A stretch of DNA of 64,000 bases, taken from assembly GCA_029717555.1 (NCBI GenBank), contig JAMDHS010000006.1, positions 1-64,000 on the forward strand, given 5' to 3'. Made by a program: the position numbers and the translations under genes. Position 1 is the first letter of the stretch; every line of letters begins with the position of its first letter. A model generated the notes under the pieces. It did not search any database, had not been told where the DNA came from, and saw only the letters and a list, made by a program, of their open reading frames with translations. The stretch comes from Peribolospora baueri (Eukaryota > Basidiomycota > Peribolosporomycetes > Peribolosporales > Peribolosporaceae). Positions 1 through 11,500 of the stretch are shown here, piece by piece.

Positions 1-60
<60 letters not shown>
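1..60. repeat. poly-A run at the window edge
   Basis: The first 60 bases are all A and the sequence then switches abruptly to ordinary GC-rich DNA. No telomere-type repeat is present. The run could be the tail of a retroposed element lying to the left, a homopolymer microsatellite, or an assembly or contig-end artefact. The window alone cannot tell these apart. Confidence 0.9.
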
Positions 61-61
<1 letters not shown>

Positions 62-620
62 ACTCGAAAGGACATGCCGCTCCCTGACGTGACATGACGC
101 GACGTGACGTGGCCGGACGCATATCGGCCTCTTCTTTCCTGCCTGCTCTGCTCTGGTTTGGTTTGGTTTGGTTTGCTGTGCTTTGCTTTGCCCGCCTGGC
201 CCGCGAACGAGGGGTGATGAACCGAACCGAACCGACGTGGGACGCACAAGGAAGCGAGCGGATGTATGTTCTTTCTCTTTCCCGCATCTTCCCCCCAAAT
301 ACGAACGAGCGAACGAAGGAATGTACGATTCTGCAAGCGGGGAGAACTGTCGACGTCGACGACGAAAACGAATAGCCATCCTCGGTCGAAGGCGGAGCGG
401 AAGGGGAAACGGGCGCGGGAGCGGGTAAATAGGTACGTAGGCATATTACGCGACTAAGTAGAGAAAATAAAAAGAAAAGAAAAGGGAAGCAAGACGGAGG
501 GGCGTGGGCGTCGCTCGCTTCCTTCCTTTGCCCCCCGCCGCATCCCTTCCAGCTGGTAGCACGGACGGACGGACGTCGCACCCGTCAGCAGGACCGGACC
601 CATAAACGGAGGCTTGGAGC
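61..620. other. gene-free stretch, 3' flank of the GH25 gene
   Basis: No coding region is supported here. It holds a short imperfect (GTTTG)n repeat at about 154-176 and the region downstream of the stop codon of the minus-strand GH25 gene. Reading frames here are short and show no family motif. Confidence 0.6.
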
Positions 621-1914
621 TTAACCGGTGGCGAACCTCTGGAGCTGCGTCTCGTCGCCGTTGAACTGATCCTGGTCTCCGGGGAAGGTGCCGCTGTCGG
701 CATTCTGCTCGAGGCGAGGAGAGGAGAGGGGAAGAGGAAGAAGGAAGGAGAGGTTGGCGTCGGTGAATGAGCACGACGAGCGGTTATCTCTGAAGCCCGA
801 GGGACGGGAGGCGAGCTCACCTGCCAAATGGTCTGGAAAATGAGTGGACCGAAAGGGAGGGGGCAGGGGGGGATTCGATCAGCCCTTTCCTTCGAGACTT
901 GATACGCCGTCCCACGGGCTCTAACTTGACTCACCTGGTACGGCCATCCGCCGGGGATGGTGCCGGGGCTAGAGGCGTAGCGGGCGAGGTTGAGGGGGTT
1001 GGTCGTGGAGAAAGCGTTCGAGTTGCCCGTGCATGTGGTCCACCAATCGTTGGTGGTGTAAATGATGGGGTAACTGAGGGAACGACCGCCCAGTCCCCGG
1101 ACATGTCGTGCGCGCGGCGTCAGAACTACTGCTTTCGCTTCCTCGTCATCCTTTTTTCTCCCCTTTTCTTGCCTCTCTCGCGGGGCCCCGGCTCGACGAC
1201 TCACCGCCCGGTGGAGGCATGATAGGTGTTGCTAAAGTCCTTGATCCAAGAGACCATGGACGAGGCGGAGAGGCCATAGCACTCGGCGCCGTTGGGGTTG
1301 TATTCGATGTCGAGCATGCCGGGGAGGGTGATACCGTCGCCTTAAGGGTGAAAAGGGAGCGAGCCGAGCGTGTGAGCGACGAGACGGCCTGGTTGAGCCG
1401 GGCCTACGTCATCCGGCCCCCCTCCGCCTCGCCGACCGCTCCGGCACGTTTGTGAACCTACCCGACCATCCTCCGCCGTGCTTGAGGAAGAATTGCGCCT
1501 GCGTCGCCCCGCTCGACGCGTCCGGGTGGGCAAAGTGATACGCGCCGCGGATAAGACCGGCGTTCGTGGCGCCGGTGTACTGACTGGAGAAGGCGGGCGA
1601 GGTGTACGAGGTGCCTTCGGTCGCCTTGATGATGACAAACTTTGCGCCGTTGGCCTTTCGAATGGAGAGGGAGGAGGTGGGCGATGACGGCGGTGACGAT
1701 GGGTGAGCGACCTATGTCTATCCGACGTTGGGGACCTGGGGGACCATGATAAGTCCAGATCAAGGTCACTTACTTTGGCGGTGTTCCAATTGACGGTGGG
1801 CTGATAGTCAGAGATGTCAAATCCTGGCGTGCTGGCGGCGGACACGAGGGAGGGTGCGCCGGCGGCGAGCGCGACGGCGAGAAGAACAGAAGCCTTGGCG
1901 GTCGTGGCCTTCAT
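621..1914 (-). CDS. secreted GH25 lysozyme-like muramidase, six exons
   Basis: A glycoside hydrolase of family 25 (N,O-diacetylmuramidase, 'Chalaropsis-type lysozyme'), expected to cleave bacterial peptidoglycan outside the cell. The first 26 or so residues form a signal peptide ([19 protein letters not shown], then a VSA cleavage-like site). The mature part opens with GFDISDYQP, and exon 3 carries LDIEYNPNG, the DxE catalytic motif of GH25. Later family signatures are IIYTTNDWW and the short C-terminal TIWQ. My exons on the minus strand are 1914-1774, 1654-1462, 1340-1205, 1073-935, 832-821 and 704-621, about 234 residues in all, normal for a single-domain GH25. The fifth exon is only 12 nt. 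There is no cell-wall-binding module. Fungal GH25 genes are often suspected of bacterial origin, but the five introns show this copy is long domesticated. The family call is strong; splice edges are inferred. Confidence 0.88.
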
Positions 1915-3570
1915 TATGACTTTGATGCGCGGAGGGGGGGAGAATAGAGAGTGCGATGGAAAGAAGAGATGAGGAGAACGGTGAGTGCGGGAACGACGAA
2001 CCTGGAGGGGGTCTCTTTATACTTCGGGAGGTCAGCGTCAGGAGCGCGCATGGGCCATGGAAGCCAAGACTAGGAGACGGAAGACGGGACGAGCCTAACG
2101 CGGGTTCGGTCACGAAGCGACATGGTCTGGGTCCGGCCATGAACGGCGCCGTCCTGCAAAAAGGTATGCTGGATACCTCTGGACGGCTTTGGGCCGTGCT
2201 AAAAGGGCGACGGCGGTGTGATCCACGTTGGTCGTGTCGTGCGGAGAGAGTGGACGCGAAGAAGAGAAGAGGCGAGAGGCGATCGCAAGCACATACACGA
2301 GTGTCGAGCGCGTGCAGTATGGCAACTGACAAGGCCGTCGGAGGCCGGAGGTCGGAGGTCGGACGTTCAGACCGCCTACTTGAAGTTAACGAAGGGAAGA
2401 AAGCAGGGAGTACAGTGGTTGCTCGATTGTATATGGGCGAACCTGCTTGCGCAAGAGCGTGATATGGCCGCCGTACGCATCGCGCCGCGCCCCCGAGGCC
2501 CGACGTGCAGCGCTGCAACCTACGAGGGCATTGCAGTGGACTCTGGTCTCTTCCTCGACGCCCGGCGGGGACGATGGGCGCGTGGGGGGAGGGGGTCGAA
2601 CGTGGCTACCCCACTTACCGACAAGAGGAGCGAGGGAGGTACGAAACTCGACGCCGAGGAGGCCACACGGACGACGGCACGAGGATGAAGTGGAGCGGGC
2701 GACAGAGCGCGATGAGGGCACGGAAGGAGGACAGCGCGCGGACAGGCAGAAGCAGGAGACACCGAACTTTCAGGACGGTGTCTAGATGCAACACAAGAGT
2801 GAGCTGAGGAGGCGGTCGCCTTCCAGGCGAGCCGCCCTTGGTGAGGCCACGGGGACGGAGGCGGAGTAGGCAGGCTGATAGCGACGGATGTCGCTCCGTG
2901 GAGCTGCGGCAGGGCGAGCTAGAGCATCGGCGGGCGTCGATCATGCGGCGCAGGCTAAGTTAATTTCGATCATCACTTGCGCTCGTCCTCCTCTCTTGCG
3001 GACCCGTCTGCACGTCTTCCCGCCGTTGCACATGGCTTGACTTCCCGTCTTAGCGACGAGTCCACCGAAATACGACATGATGTAGGAGTGCGATTAGCGA
3101 CCCCCGCGCAATTCCGCGTATCCTTGTACATTCCGGATGTCGTAATCTCTTCGTTCAATGTGTCCCAATATACTATTGTTACATTCCTTACACTAATTGC
3201 TATTGTCCAACGTGATCGGCAACGCGATCGGATCACACGGCGCGGGTCGTTCCAAGTGCGCTCCTTTGTTCACTCGCAACAACGCACACGTCTGGGACGT
3301 AACACGTGAGTTAGAGAATATAGACACTTGAGTGGACCGCCGGAGGAGAGATTTCATGTGCTCTGTCACGTGAGGAATTTTTTTGTAACTAGACCAACAC
3401 GAGGTTCACTAGTTCCCGAGTAGTGAAAAACCACGAAGAAGCATACGTCTTTCTCACACCGTCTAACTGATTAAGAGTCTGAAGCCTACACCTGGGCTAA
3501 GACGACGACAACAACAACCATCCACCTCGAGCTGGACTACCGCCAAGAAACCACCACATCAACCTTACCA
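1915..3570. other. intergenic region, upstream of GH25 and flank of the fossil element
   Basis: No convincing gene is visible on either strand; the open frames are short, arginine-rich and lack motifs. Up to about 2950 the DNA is GC-rich like the rest of the window. From about 2960 it becomes markedly richer in A and T. That change may mark the left side of the inserted element that follows, but I could not find clear terminal repeats or a target-site duplication. Confidence 0.5.
2015..2021 (-). promoter_or_regulatory. TATA box of the GH25 gene
   Basis: On the minus strand the sequence reads TATAAAG, about 100 bases upstream of the GH25 start codon, a normal distance for a fungal TATA-type promoter. 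It is inferred from position and consensus only. Confidence 0.5.
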
Positions 3571-4341
3571 GCATGAGCAACAATGAGCAACAAAACAAAC
3601 CAAGGCGGTGATTCCGCAACCGAAGTCATCACCAAGACGTTCGAACACATCAAGGAGCTGGAGAAGGAACTAGCAACTCAGAAGAAGGAACTGGCTACTC
3701 TGAAGGGCTCACAAGGGACCAACAGCATAAAGGAGGAACCCAACAACGGCAAGGACACCGGCAACACTACAAGACGTACTCGACCACATTCCGCACGCAT
3801 TCGACATCCTCACTGCCTCCTCCCCTGACTTCATCCCCGGAGGCAAACACTACGACCACAACCTAGATACATTCCTTGGCACTGTCGTGCGTTTTACGTG
3901 CGACGACTCCAGGGGCAAAGGGAATTGTGGCCAATCTAATTTACAAACGCCCCAAGCGGACCAGGGATGTAGGGAGCAAACTCTACAAGGACTTCAGGAC
4001 GGCCCTCACCATCGGTGATGCAGCCAGGGGCTGGCAGGTCAAATCCGATGTCCTCGGTCTCACCCTTGACGAATCGGTAGAGGAACTTGGGGATAGGATT
4101 GCTGAACTGGTGGAGATGGGAGCTAGGGCCGGAGTCACAGAGAGAGCAACGGGACGCCCTCTTTAAGACCGTGGCATGTAATTGTATACATGTACACTGG
4201 AGACTAAATACTAAAGTAAAATGTTTATGACTGAAATTACATCCAGTGTACACGTATACAATTACATGCCACGGTCTTAAAGAGGGCGTCCCGTTGCTCT
4301 CTCTGTGACTCCGGCCCTAGCTCCCATCTCCACCAGTTCAG
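3571..4341 (+). mobile_element. broken retroelement-like (gag-like) fossil
   Basis: A short stretch whose composition differs from its neighbours. It begins, after an A- and C-rich leader, with a reading region whose product (from MSNKTNQGGD, 3583 on) is hydrophilic, with a short coiled-coil-like segment (KELEKELATQKKELATLK), as in the N-terminal part of LTR-retrotransposon Gag proteins. A second coding-like stretch follows in about 3876-4166. No protease, reverse transcriptase, integrase or paired LTRs were found, so the family cannot be settled. The copy is incomplete and broken, with at least two breaks. The right end lies in a nearly perfect inverted repeat, which suggests a relatively recent rearrangement. 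It could instead be a decayed host gene. Confidence 0.4.
4102..4341. repeat. 99-bp inverted repeat with a 42-bp loop
   Basis: Bases 4102-4200 and 4243-4341 are reverse complements over 99 positions with one mismatch, separated by an AT-rich 42-bp spacer. The arm includes the end of the coding-like stretch of the fossil element. Near identity of the arms points to a young duplication or a fold-back copying event. A transcript through here would form a long hairpin. Confidence 0.9.
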
Positions 4342-5076
4342 AGGACTTGCGACGTCTTGACCCAATCGAGTCCTTGGAGGTGAGGTAGAATGGCCCCGTA
4401 GTATGAGTCGTAGGCCGGGTTGCCATTTGTCTCCATCGCGGTGACCTCTCTCCTGTCCGTATCGGCACCATGTTTGGACGACAGGTAGACGACAGTTTCT
4501 CAACTCCGCTTCTCCCTTCCTTGGTTAGAACACAGCGACCAGAGCACGACATCTGCAGTCGTCCTCCCTGCCCTGGCCCACTCGATGGCCCCTGACAGAA
4601 CAAATCCGTCAGAGACGGTATAAAATTCGCCATCCTTTTCCTCGCCACATCCTCCCTCGCCCTCCACGTTTGTCCCTCTGTCCGTTCCCAGATCACCAGC
4701 GACCGCCCCGTCTTCCCTTCCCTCCCCACTTGACATAGATCCGCCCTTCGTCTCTCGTAAAAACTTGTCTCCCCGTCGTCTACCCATCAATCATGCATTT
4801 CGGGATGCTATGACTTCTGGATCTTCTCCGGTACCATATGCATTGAGATAGGCTCTCTATGCCCCCCCCTTCGCTGTAACATTTTAAAAGAGAATTAGCA
4901 TATGCGTCCGGATCGGCGAGCGAGATCTTCTCGACCGCGCCTTCATTGAGAGATGATGCACGTGACTTACCAAAAACTGCGGCAACCAGCCCTCCCACCC
5001 AGCGATCATCGCAACGATCTCTTCGAGCTCGCTTCGACTCTTTCCTCGGGAGACAGCTTGAGCTGATCAAATCAGG
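4342..5076. other. no confident gene; upstream region of UTP25
   Basis: Two minus-strand frames give protein-like strings (for example FVLSGAIEWARAGRTTADVV near 4540-4620, and NPAYDSYYGAILPHLQGL near 4370-4430), but they lie in different frames, are interrupted and match no family I can name. They may be the remains of a host gene cut by the neighbouring element, or chance. From about 4800 on, the region is the probable UTP25 promoter. Confidence 0.4.
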
Positions 5077-8000
5077 ATGCAGCACGACAACGACGTTACG
5101 ACTCGGTTGATGTGAGTTTACTCGAAGCGCAACCTTGCTTTTGCCATCCAATCCTTTCCTGGCCATTCATCTCTTTGCCGAATTCATTTTTTCTCCCCCT
5201 AATCGTCCACATGATCGGCCCCTTCGTCAGAACCCTCGTCAACGTCTCGGCCACGAAACCCAACAAGCGAAAGCGGATCTCTAAGCCCGAGGACGTGGTT
5301 AAAGAGAAGAAGGCCAAGTCGGTACGTTGGGGGGGAAGGAAGGGGCCGTCAGGGCGGACGCAGGCGAATGGAGTGGATGCGGCGGTGAAGGGGGCAAAGT
5401 CCGAGTCTCCGACGACGGCCACCGACGTGAGCGCAAACGGTACGAAGAATGGGTTTGCCGAAGGGGATGAAGTGGAACAGGAAGACGTCGTGGCTGTGGA
5501 GGAGCAGAAGGACGAAGAGGACGATGGTGAGTTCTCCTGCCCGCCTGCGGTCGTCGTTCGTCGCAGGAGCTCATCTCACTCTTGCTGCCTTTACCTTGTC
5601 ATTTCCTGTCTTTTCATTGAACTGCTCAGCTCCGAATGGCAAGACTGACGACGACGCGTTCGAGACCCATTTCGGCGCAGAGCCAGTCGACCTCTCCCCA
5701 GCCGCGCTGGGTGCCGTGGGAGACAAAAAATGGCAGCGCATGTCGAGGAAGGAAACTTCCCTTGGCCGCTTTGCCGTATTCTTACCAGAGGCTGAGGGTC
5801 TTCAGGAGGGCGAAGGGAAAAAGGAAAAGGGGAAAGCCAAGGTAGGTTCCTCCTTGAAAGCGGACGTGACCGCAGAACCCGATATATCTGACCCGCTTGC
5901 TAAATCCCATTCGTTTGCCTTTCGCAGGTGAACGAAAAGGTGATGAGGTCTCTGGAGGAATACGCAAGTTCTATCAAGCCCTCAGGTGAACCCAAAGTCT
6001 CTGATGCGACGTGCTCCGCTCCCCCTGTCCTTTGGCCTCACGTTCGTGTTTCCTCATGCGCTTCTACCAGGCTTGCCTAACCTTCAGCGCACACTCATCA
6101 ACGAAGCGGGCACGTATCAAGATCTCCTTCTAAGCCGATGCCAGATTGGCCAGCAAGAGGAGATACGTTCTGCTTTGGCTGCACATGCGATGAATCACGT
6201 CATCAAGTGAGTCGGATCCGCGTCTCTGGACAGAGCTAAACCGTCCTCCGACACTCATCTGTGCCACACTCACTCCATCATGCAGGACCCGCCGACGAGT
6301 CCTAAAAAACAACGAGCGTTTAGCCCGTCTCTCTGACCCCATCTCCTCCGAGCTCGAAACGCGCGATCAAGGCTTCACCCGCCCGAAAGTGTTGGTGCTG
6401 CTACCCTTCCGCAACAGCGCCATCGCGTGGGTGAACCTCCTCACTCGCTTCTCCCTCTGCGAGACGACGGAGAACCGGCGGCGTTTCGAACGAGAATACT
6501 CCCTCCCAGAAGGTGCCGTCGACAAGCTTGTGGTGAATAAGGATCGCTTTCCGACCGACCATGTCAATACGTTCGCCGGGAATATCGACGACAACTTCCG
6601 TATCGGGGTAAAGGTCACTCGGCAGACGGTCAAGCTTTATGCGCCGTTTTATCAGGCGGATGTGATCGTGGCTAGTCCTTTGGGTCTGAGGATGGTTATT
6701 GAGAAGGAAGAGTGAGTTTTCTTTCTTGCCGTTCCAGCTGAGGTGCCAGTACCGGACATGTGAACTCATATCCCACCCCGTCGGCGTCGTTCAGAAATGC
6801 CGACTTCCTGTCGTCCATCGAAGTCCTTATTGTGGACCAGCTCAACGTGATGCTCATGCAAAACTGGGACCACGTGGAAGTGGGTACCGCCCGCCTGCCA
6901 GTAGGCGCTGGCCGTGTCTTTTCGACACGTCATTTTATATTCATCAGCGGCTGAGCGTATTGATTTTTCTCGCCTCGCGGAATTTTATCCTCAGTTCGTA
7001 TTCAAACATCTCAATCAGATCCCCAAAGAGGCGCACGACTGCGACTTTTCTAGGGTCAAGCAATGGTATCTGGATGGAAAGTGAGTCGTCCCTTTCACTG
7101 TGCTCCCTTTTATCCGATGCCGATCTGTCCGCAGATTGACCAATTTTTTACGCCCTGTCGCTTCCTCGTAGGGCCGCCAACATGCGCCAAACCATCCTTC
7201 TCTCACCCCTTGAGACGCCCGAGGTCCGTCGGCTCTTCAACGCCACCCTCGTCAACGTGGCGGGCAAGCGCAGGCAGGAAGCCGCGTGGGAAGGAGTGCT
7301 GGGAGACGTGCGCAAAGGCATTCGACAGACGTTCGTCCGGTTCGACGTCAAGGACCCTAGCGCTGAAGCGGATGTGCGGTTCCAGCATTTCATGAACAAG
7401 GTGATGGTCGTGTCCATTCGTCCTTGTCACGTCGTCGGCAGGTCGGAATAGTCATCGCTGATCATGATACGACACATCTGTTCCGATTCAATTCTCTTCC
7501 TCATTCTCCTCTGTCCGTCCTGCAGACCTTGCCGGGCCTCCTCAAGTCGGCCGTCAGCTGTACAAACACCGCCATCGTCATCCCGTCCTACTTCGACTTT
7601 GTGCGCGTACAGAACTATCTGCGCAAGATGGAACATGTCAAGTTTGCCGCCATCTCGGAGTGAGTGCGGCGAAGGAGCGACTGGCCGCTTCTACGTACGC
7701 TGATTTGACGCTGACCTTTTTGTCCATCGATCCGTCGCAGATATTCCTCCAACCAGGACATTTCGCGCGCGCGAACGGCTTTCTTCAATGGCGAGAAGAG
7801 CTTCTTACTCATCACCGAGCGTTTCCATTTCTATCGAAGGTGAGCGCATATGAGAAACAGCAGACCCGTCTGTGGTATCGCTACCGTTGCTAGCGCCCGG
7901 TTCATCGTGAGAAGAGGCGGCGTGCTGTAATCGTCGATTGACCGCTGACGGCCACGTGGATCTCTGTGCCCCCTCCTGCGGACTATGAAGATATCGTCTG

Positions 8001-8249
8001 CGAGGCATCAAAACCCTTGTCTTCTACTCTCCACCCGACCATGCCCACTTCTACTCCGAGTTCGCCTCTATGCCTTTTGATCGACGACAAAATGACCCCG
8101 CGGACGACGAGGGACCGGTGGACGAGAGCGACGTCAGCGTGCAGACGGTCTTTTCGCGCTTTGACCTGATGCGATTGGAGAGGATCGTCGGGAGCGGGGA
8201 CGCCAAGAGAATGGTGGGAGAGGAGAGGACCAAATGGACGTTTGTGTAG
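5077..8249 (+). CDS. UTP25: UTP25 (digestive-organ expansion factor homologue), SSU processome protein
   Basis: A nucleolar protein of the U3 snoRNP / 90S pre-ribosome, needed for 18S rRNA processing; the family has a helicase-like fold without active ATPase motifs. Signatures seen: [84 protein letters not shown] and the C-terminal [19 protein letters not shown] infer 12 exons: 5077-5111, 5231-5526, 5630-5841, 5928-5985, 6071-6206, 6286-6711, 6795-6879, 6995-7080, 7172-7401, 7526-7659, 7741-7839 and 7991-8249. The first exon ([11 protein letters not shown]) is chosen because it splices in frame to [14 protein letters not shown]; a start at the in-frame ATG at 5212 is the alternative. The N-terminal third is acidic and lysine-rich, as usual for the family. 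It converges with the ATG22-like gene. Confidence 0.9.
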
Positions 8250-8547
8250 ATCGCTTCTGATGATGCCGTCAGGGAACGTCGCGTGTGGTGGGGACGTTCG
8301 CCACTTTGACTTTGACGCACACGCGCGCCGAATGGATTGCAGTCGTAACCGAGCGTCGATAGTCTTTGCCTCCTCCATATCTCTAGGAGTCGCGCAGAAG
8401 GCGCAAGCGAAACCGACAAATGTGAGAGAGAGAGGATATCGCGTCGGAGCCATCACAAAACTCGACGGTGGGTGGTTTTCGTCGCAACAGGAAGAACGAA
8501 TCGAAGCCCGGACGGAACCGGACCGGTGTTTTCATACGGTCCGCCAA
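8250..8547. other. 3' ends of convergent UTP25 and ATG22-like genes
   Basis: The gap between two convergent stop codons. It should hold both 3' untranslated regions. No other feature was seen. Confidence 0.6.
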
Positions 8548-11500
8548 CTACGCCCCAACCGCTTTCTCCCCGTCCTCCTTTCCCCCTTCCAAGCCTTCGT
8601 CAGCAGGGACCGGCTCGACGGCGACGTCGGCCGCGCCGTCGCTGCTTCCACCGTGGAAGAGACGCAGCTCGCGCTCTTCGGAGGCGAGAAAATCGGCGCA
8701 CTCCTTCTTGCTCTGCTTCTCATCGATGAAGAAGAGCAGGGTGGAGGAAACGCATCCGAGGGCGAGGAGGAAGGCGAACGGCATGTTGTCGTTGCCTGCG
8801 TCGCGGACGTGACGTGCGACGGCGAAGAGAGGGGAAAAGAGAAGCGCGGAGAGATCGAGTGAGCTAGGGCGTCCAAGGAACAGGCCTCGGCGAGAGATTC
8901 GACGGTCCCCCCCTCCCCCAAAAAGGAACCCACCGGAGTCGTCGGTGATGGCTGAGCTGACAAAGGGACCTATGAACGATGAAGTGCGGCCGATGACCGA
9001 GAACACGGAGACTGTCGTCGTCGTTTTGAATGTCAAAAAGATGTCGAAAGGGCCGCCGTCAGAAGGAGAACGCGTGACGGGAAACGCTAACTGCGATGAT
9101 TCTGCTAGGAGTGAGACGCACAAAAGAGGAACTCCTTGCCCCGCGGGGCCACGGAGCTGATCATCGTTTGGGAATAGGCATACCTGGATGGGATGGGGAA
9201 TCAAGTGAGCGGGCCAAGGCGCGCGCCTGGCTGGGCGAACGGGATCGAGTGACTTTGCAGAACGCACCAGGGACAGACGAAAAGGCCGTAGTACGCTTGG
9301 TAGGCCCAGACTGGCGTGAGGACGGGGGAGACGGAGCGAGACAGAGGTGAGTTTTCGACTCCTGATGTCCTGTTCCATCTGTCGCGCCTGCGCTTCACCT
9401 TCCCACTCATTGTGGAACCTGAAAAAGAGAATGCCATGGTAGAGAAAGAGATGAGTAAGTCGGGCCGGACGGGAAAACGGAGAGCGCGGTCTGGACGTGG
9501 CAAGGAGGAAGACGACTCGCCCGAACTTGTCTGTGCCGACACCAATGAGGCCCCACACTTGCAGAAGGAGCGTGAAGAAGACGACGACCTCGAACATCTG
9601 GTCGGCGGCGCGCGCGAGGGGGGGTGAGAGACGGGCAAGGGCGTGCGTCGGTCAGTCGTTCCAACCGCTGGCGCCACCGTAGGCGCGCCGACGAGGGCCA
9701 ACCGAACCTGACCGGCCAGCTGTCCCGGTCCTACGTACCCGTTTCGTCGAAATGGCGAATCTTTTTTGCACCATCCAGAAACCATATATGCCGATCATTT
9801 GGGCGACGATGCCGACGATGAGGAGCTCGTTGAGCTTGAAGGTGGAATAAGACACGATCCTGGGATGCATGAGGGGGGGGTGCTGAAAAGAGACTCAGCA
9901 TGGGGCCCCTTTGGAGCGCGGTCGGGAAGACGGACGGACGGTTGGAAGCGTCGCGTCCAGCCGTACTCTGAAAACGTACGTCCGTCCGTCCGTCTTCCTT
10001 GGGCGGGCCGTCGGTGGATAAGGTCTAGGAGGCAACGATGGACTGACGAGTTCTGGAGAATGCTTATTTGCGTCACCGAAGTGTTTAGGACGTCTCCGAG
10101 GAGGAAGTAAAGGACGCTTCCGGTCGGGTGGGTGAGGACGGCATGCGAGGAGGGGATCCAGCAAGTCACAGCCGTCAGCTTGGCACGCGGTATCCGCAGC
10201 TGCTCGCCGCGGAGCTCACAGATAGATCATAGTCTGTTTGAGTTTGCCGATGACCTTGAAGACTGTCCAGAGCTGCACGATGCCGGCCGTGAGGTAGGTC
10301 GAACCCGGCGGCAGGGGCTGGCCGGGTCGGTGCTTCTCAAGAACGAACCATGGAAGAGCACATACGACTGTTCACGAGAAGGGGATGCGAAGCGTGGAGG
10401 GAAAGGGCAGCGAAATGAAAATGTGGTGAGGACGCGAGTTCCGACGCTCCCCCACACCGATCAGAGAAAAAGGAAGAAGGAAACTTACCCCATACGGCTG
10501 CGGAGTAGGCACACACGATAGAGAGAGCACGGGTATTGTCCTCGACGCTCCTATCGCTGTGAATGGCTGTGAGGATGCCGCAGAGGACGGCGAGAACGAC
10601 GACTTCGCCTGCCCACCGACCGACGCACGCGAGAGCGGGCAGCGAGCAGTAGGGACGGAGCGACGATCAGACACCAGAGGGGGTGGTGGACAAAGACAAG
10701 AAAGACGGGAGGGCAAAACCACATCGCATACGGGCGAGCCATAGGGTAGGGCACCTCACCTGCTGAACAGATTGTGAAAGAGATGTTGGAGATGCGATTG
10801 CGAGAGAGCATATCAAGTCGGGCATGCTCGTCGTGACTGTCGACCAGAAGCACCCCGGGGGGGGGGGGGGGGGGGGATGGGATGGGATGGCTTCAGCTCC
10901 AATCGAATCGAATCGGCGCGGCGGTCGGCCGGACAGAGAAGCGGACCGAGCGAAGATTTGTCCACGATCGCCAAGTTGGCCCATCTGCCCAACCGAATCG
11001 AGCCGAATCGAACGGAAACCACCTACGTCGTCTCGCCCTTGACCAGCATTCTCGCCGACTCTCGCACCTCCGGAAGGTCTTCGGCGAGTCTAGGGAACGC
11101 GGCCGTCCAATACGACTTGGAGCGTATTCCCGCGACGAAGTCAGCCGGCCGTTACCCACACCCCGCCTCCTACCGGGAACTTCAGAAGAAAGACGACCGC
11201 CAAGATCGGGGCCGTCGAAACGCACCAAAGCGCCCTGATAGGAGACCAAGCCGACGATGTAGAGACCCACGGCGGTCTTCCATTGGCCCGGGTCCTCGAC
11301 ACCGAGCCAGGCGAAGGAGACGCCGACGGCGAGGGCGGTGAAGGCGATCAAGACGAAGGGCCTCCATCGCCCGTAATCAGCGTAGGAGCCGATGATGCTG
11401 GAGATGGGCGCGGGAATAGAAGAATCATCCATCCTCAACTCAGCGTCTGTATGGCGGGGGTGTTGAGAAGCTGACCCCCGGCGTGCGCTCACAGAAACAA

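Noticed and set aside
446-1204. Minus-strand frame of 252 residues near the left end
   Set aside because: Only the internal piece [11 protein letters not shown] to GWPYQ is real (GH25 exon 4); the rest reads through introns.
4618-4740. Plus-strand TATAAAA followed by a signal-peptide-like string
   Set aside because: No ATG opens the frame and it stops after about 40 codons.
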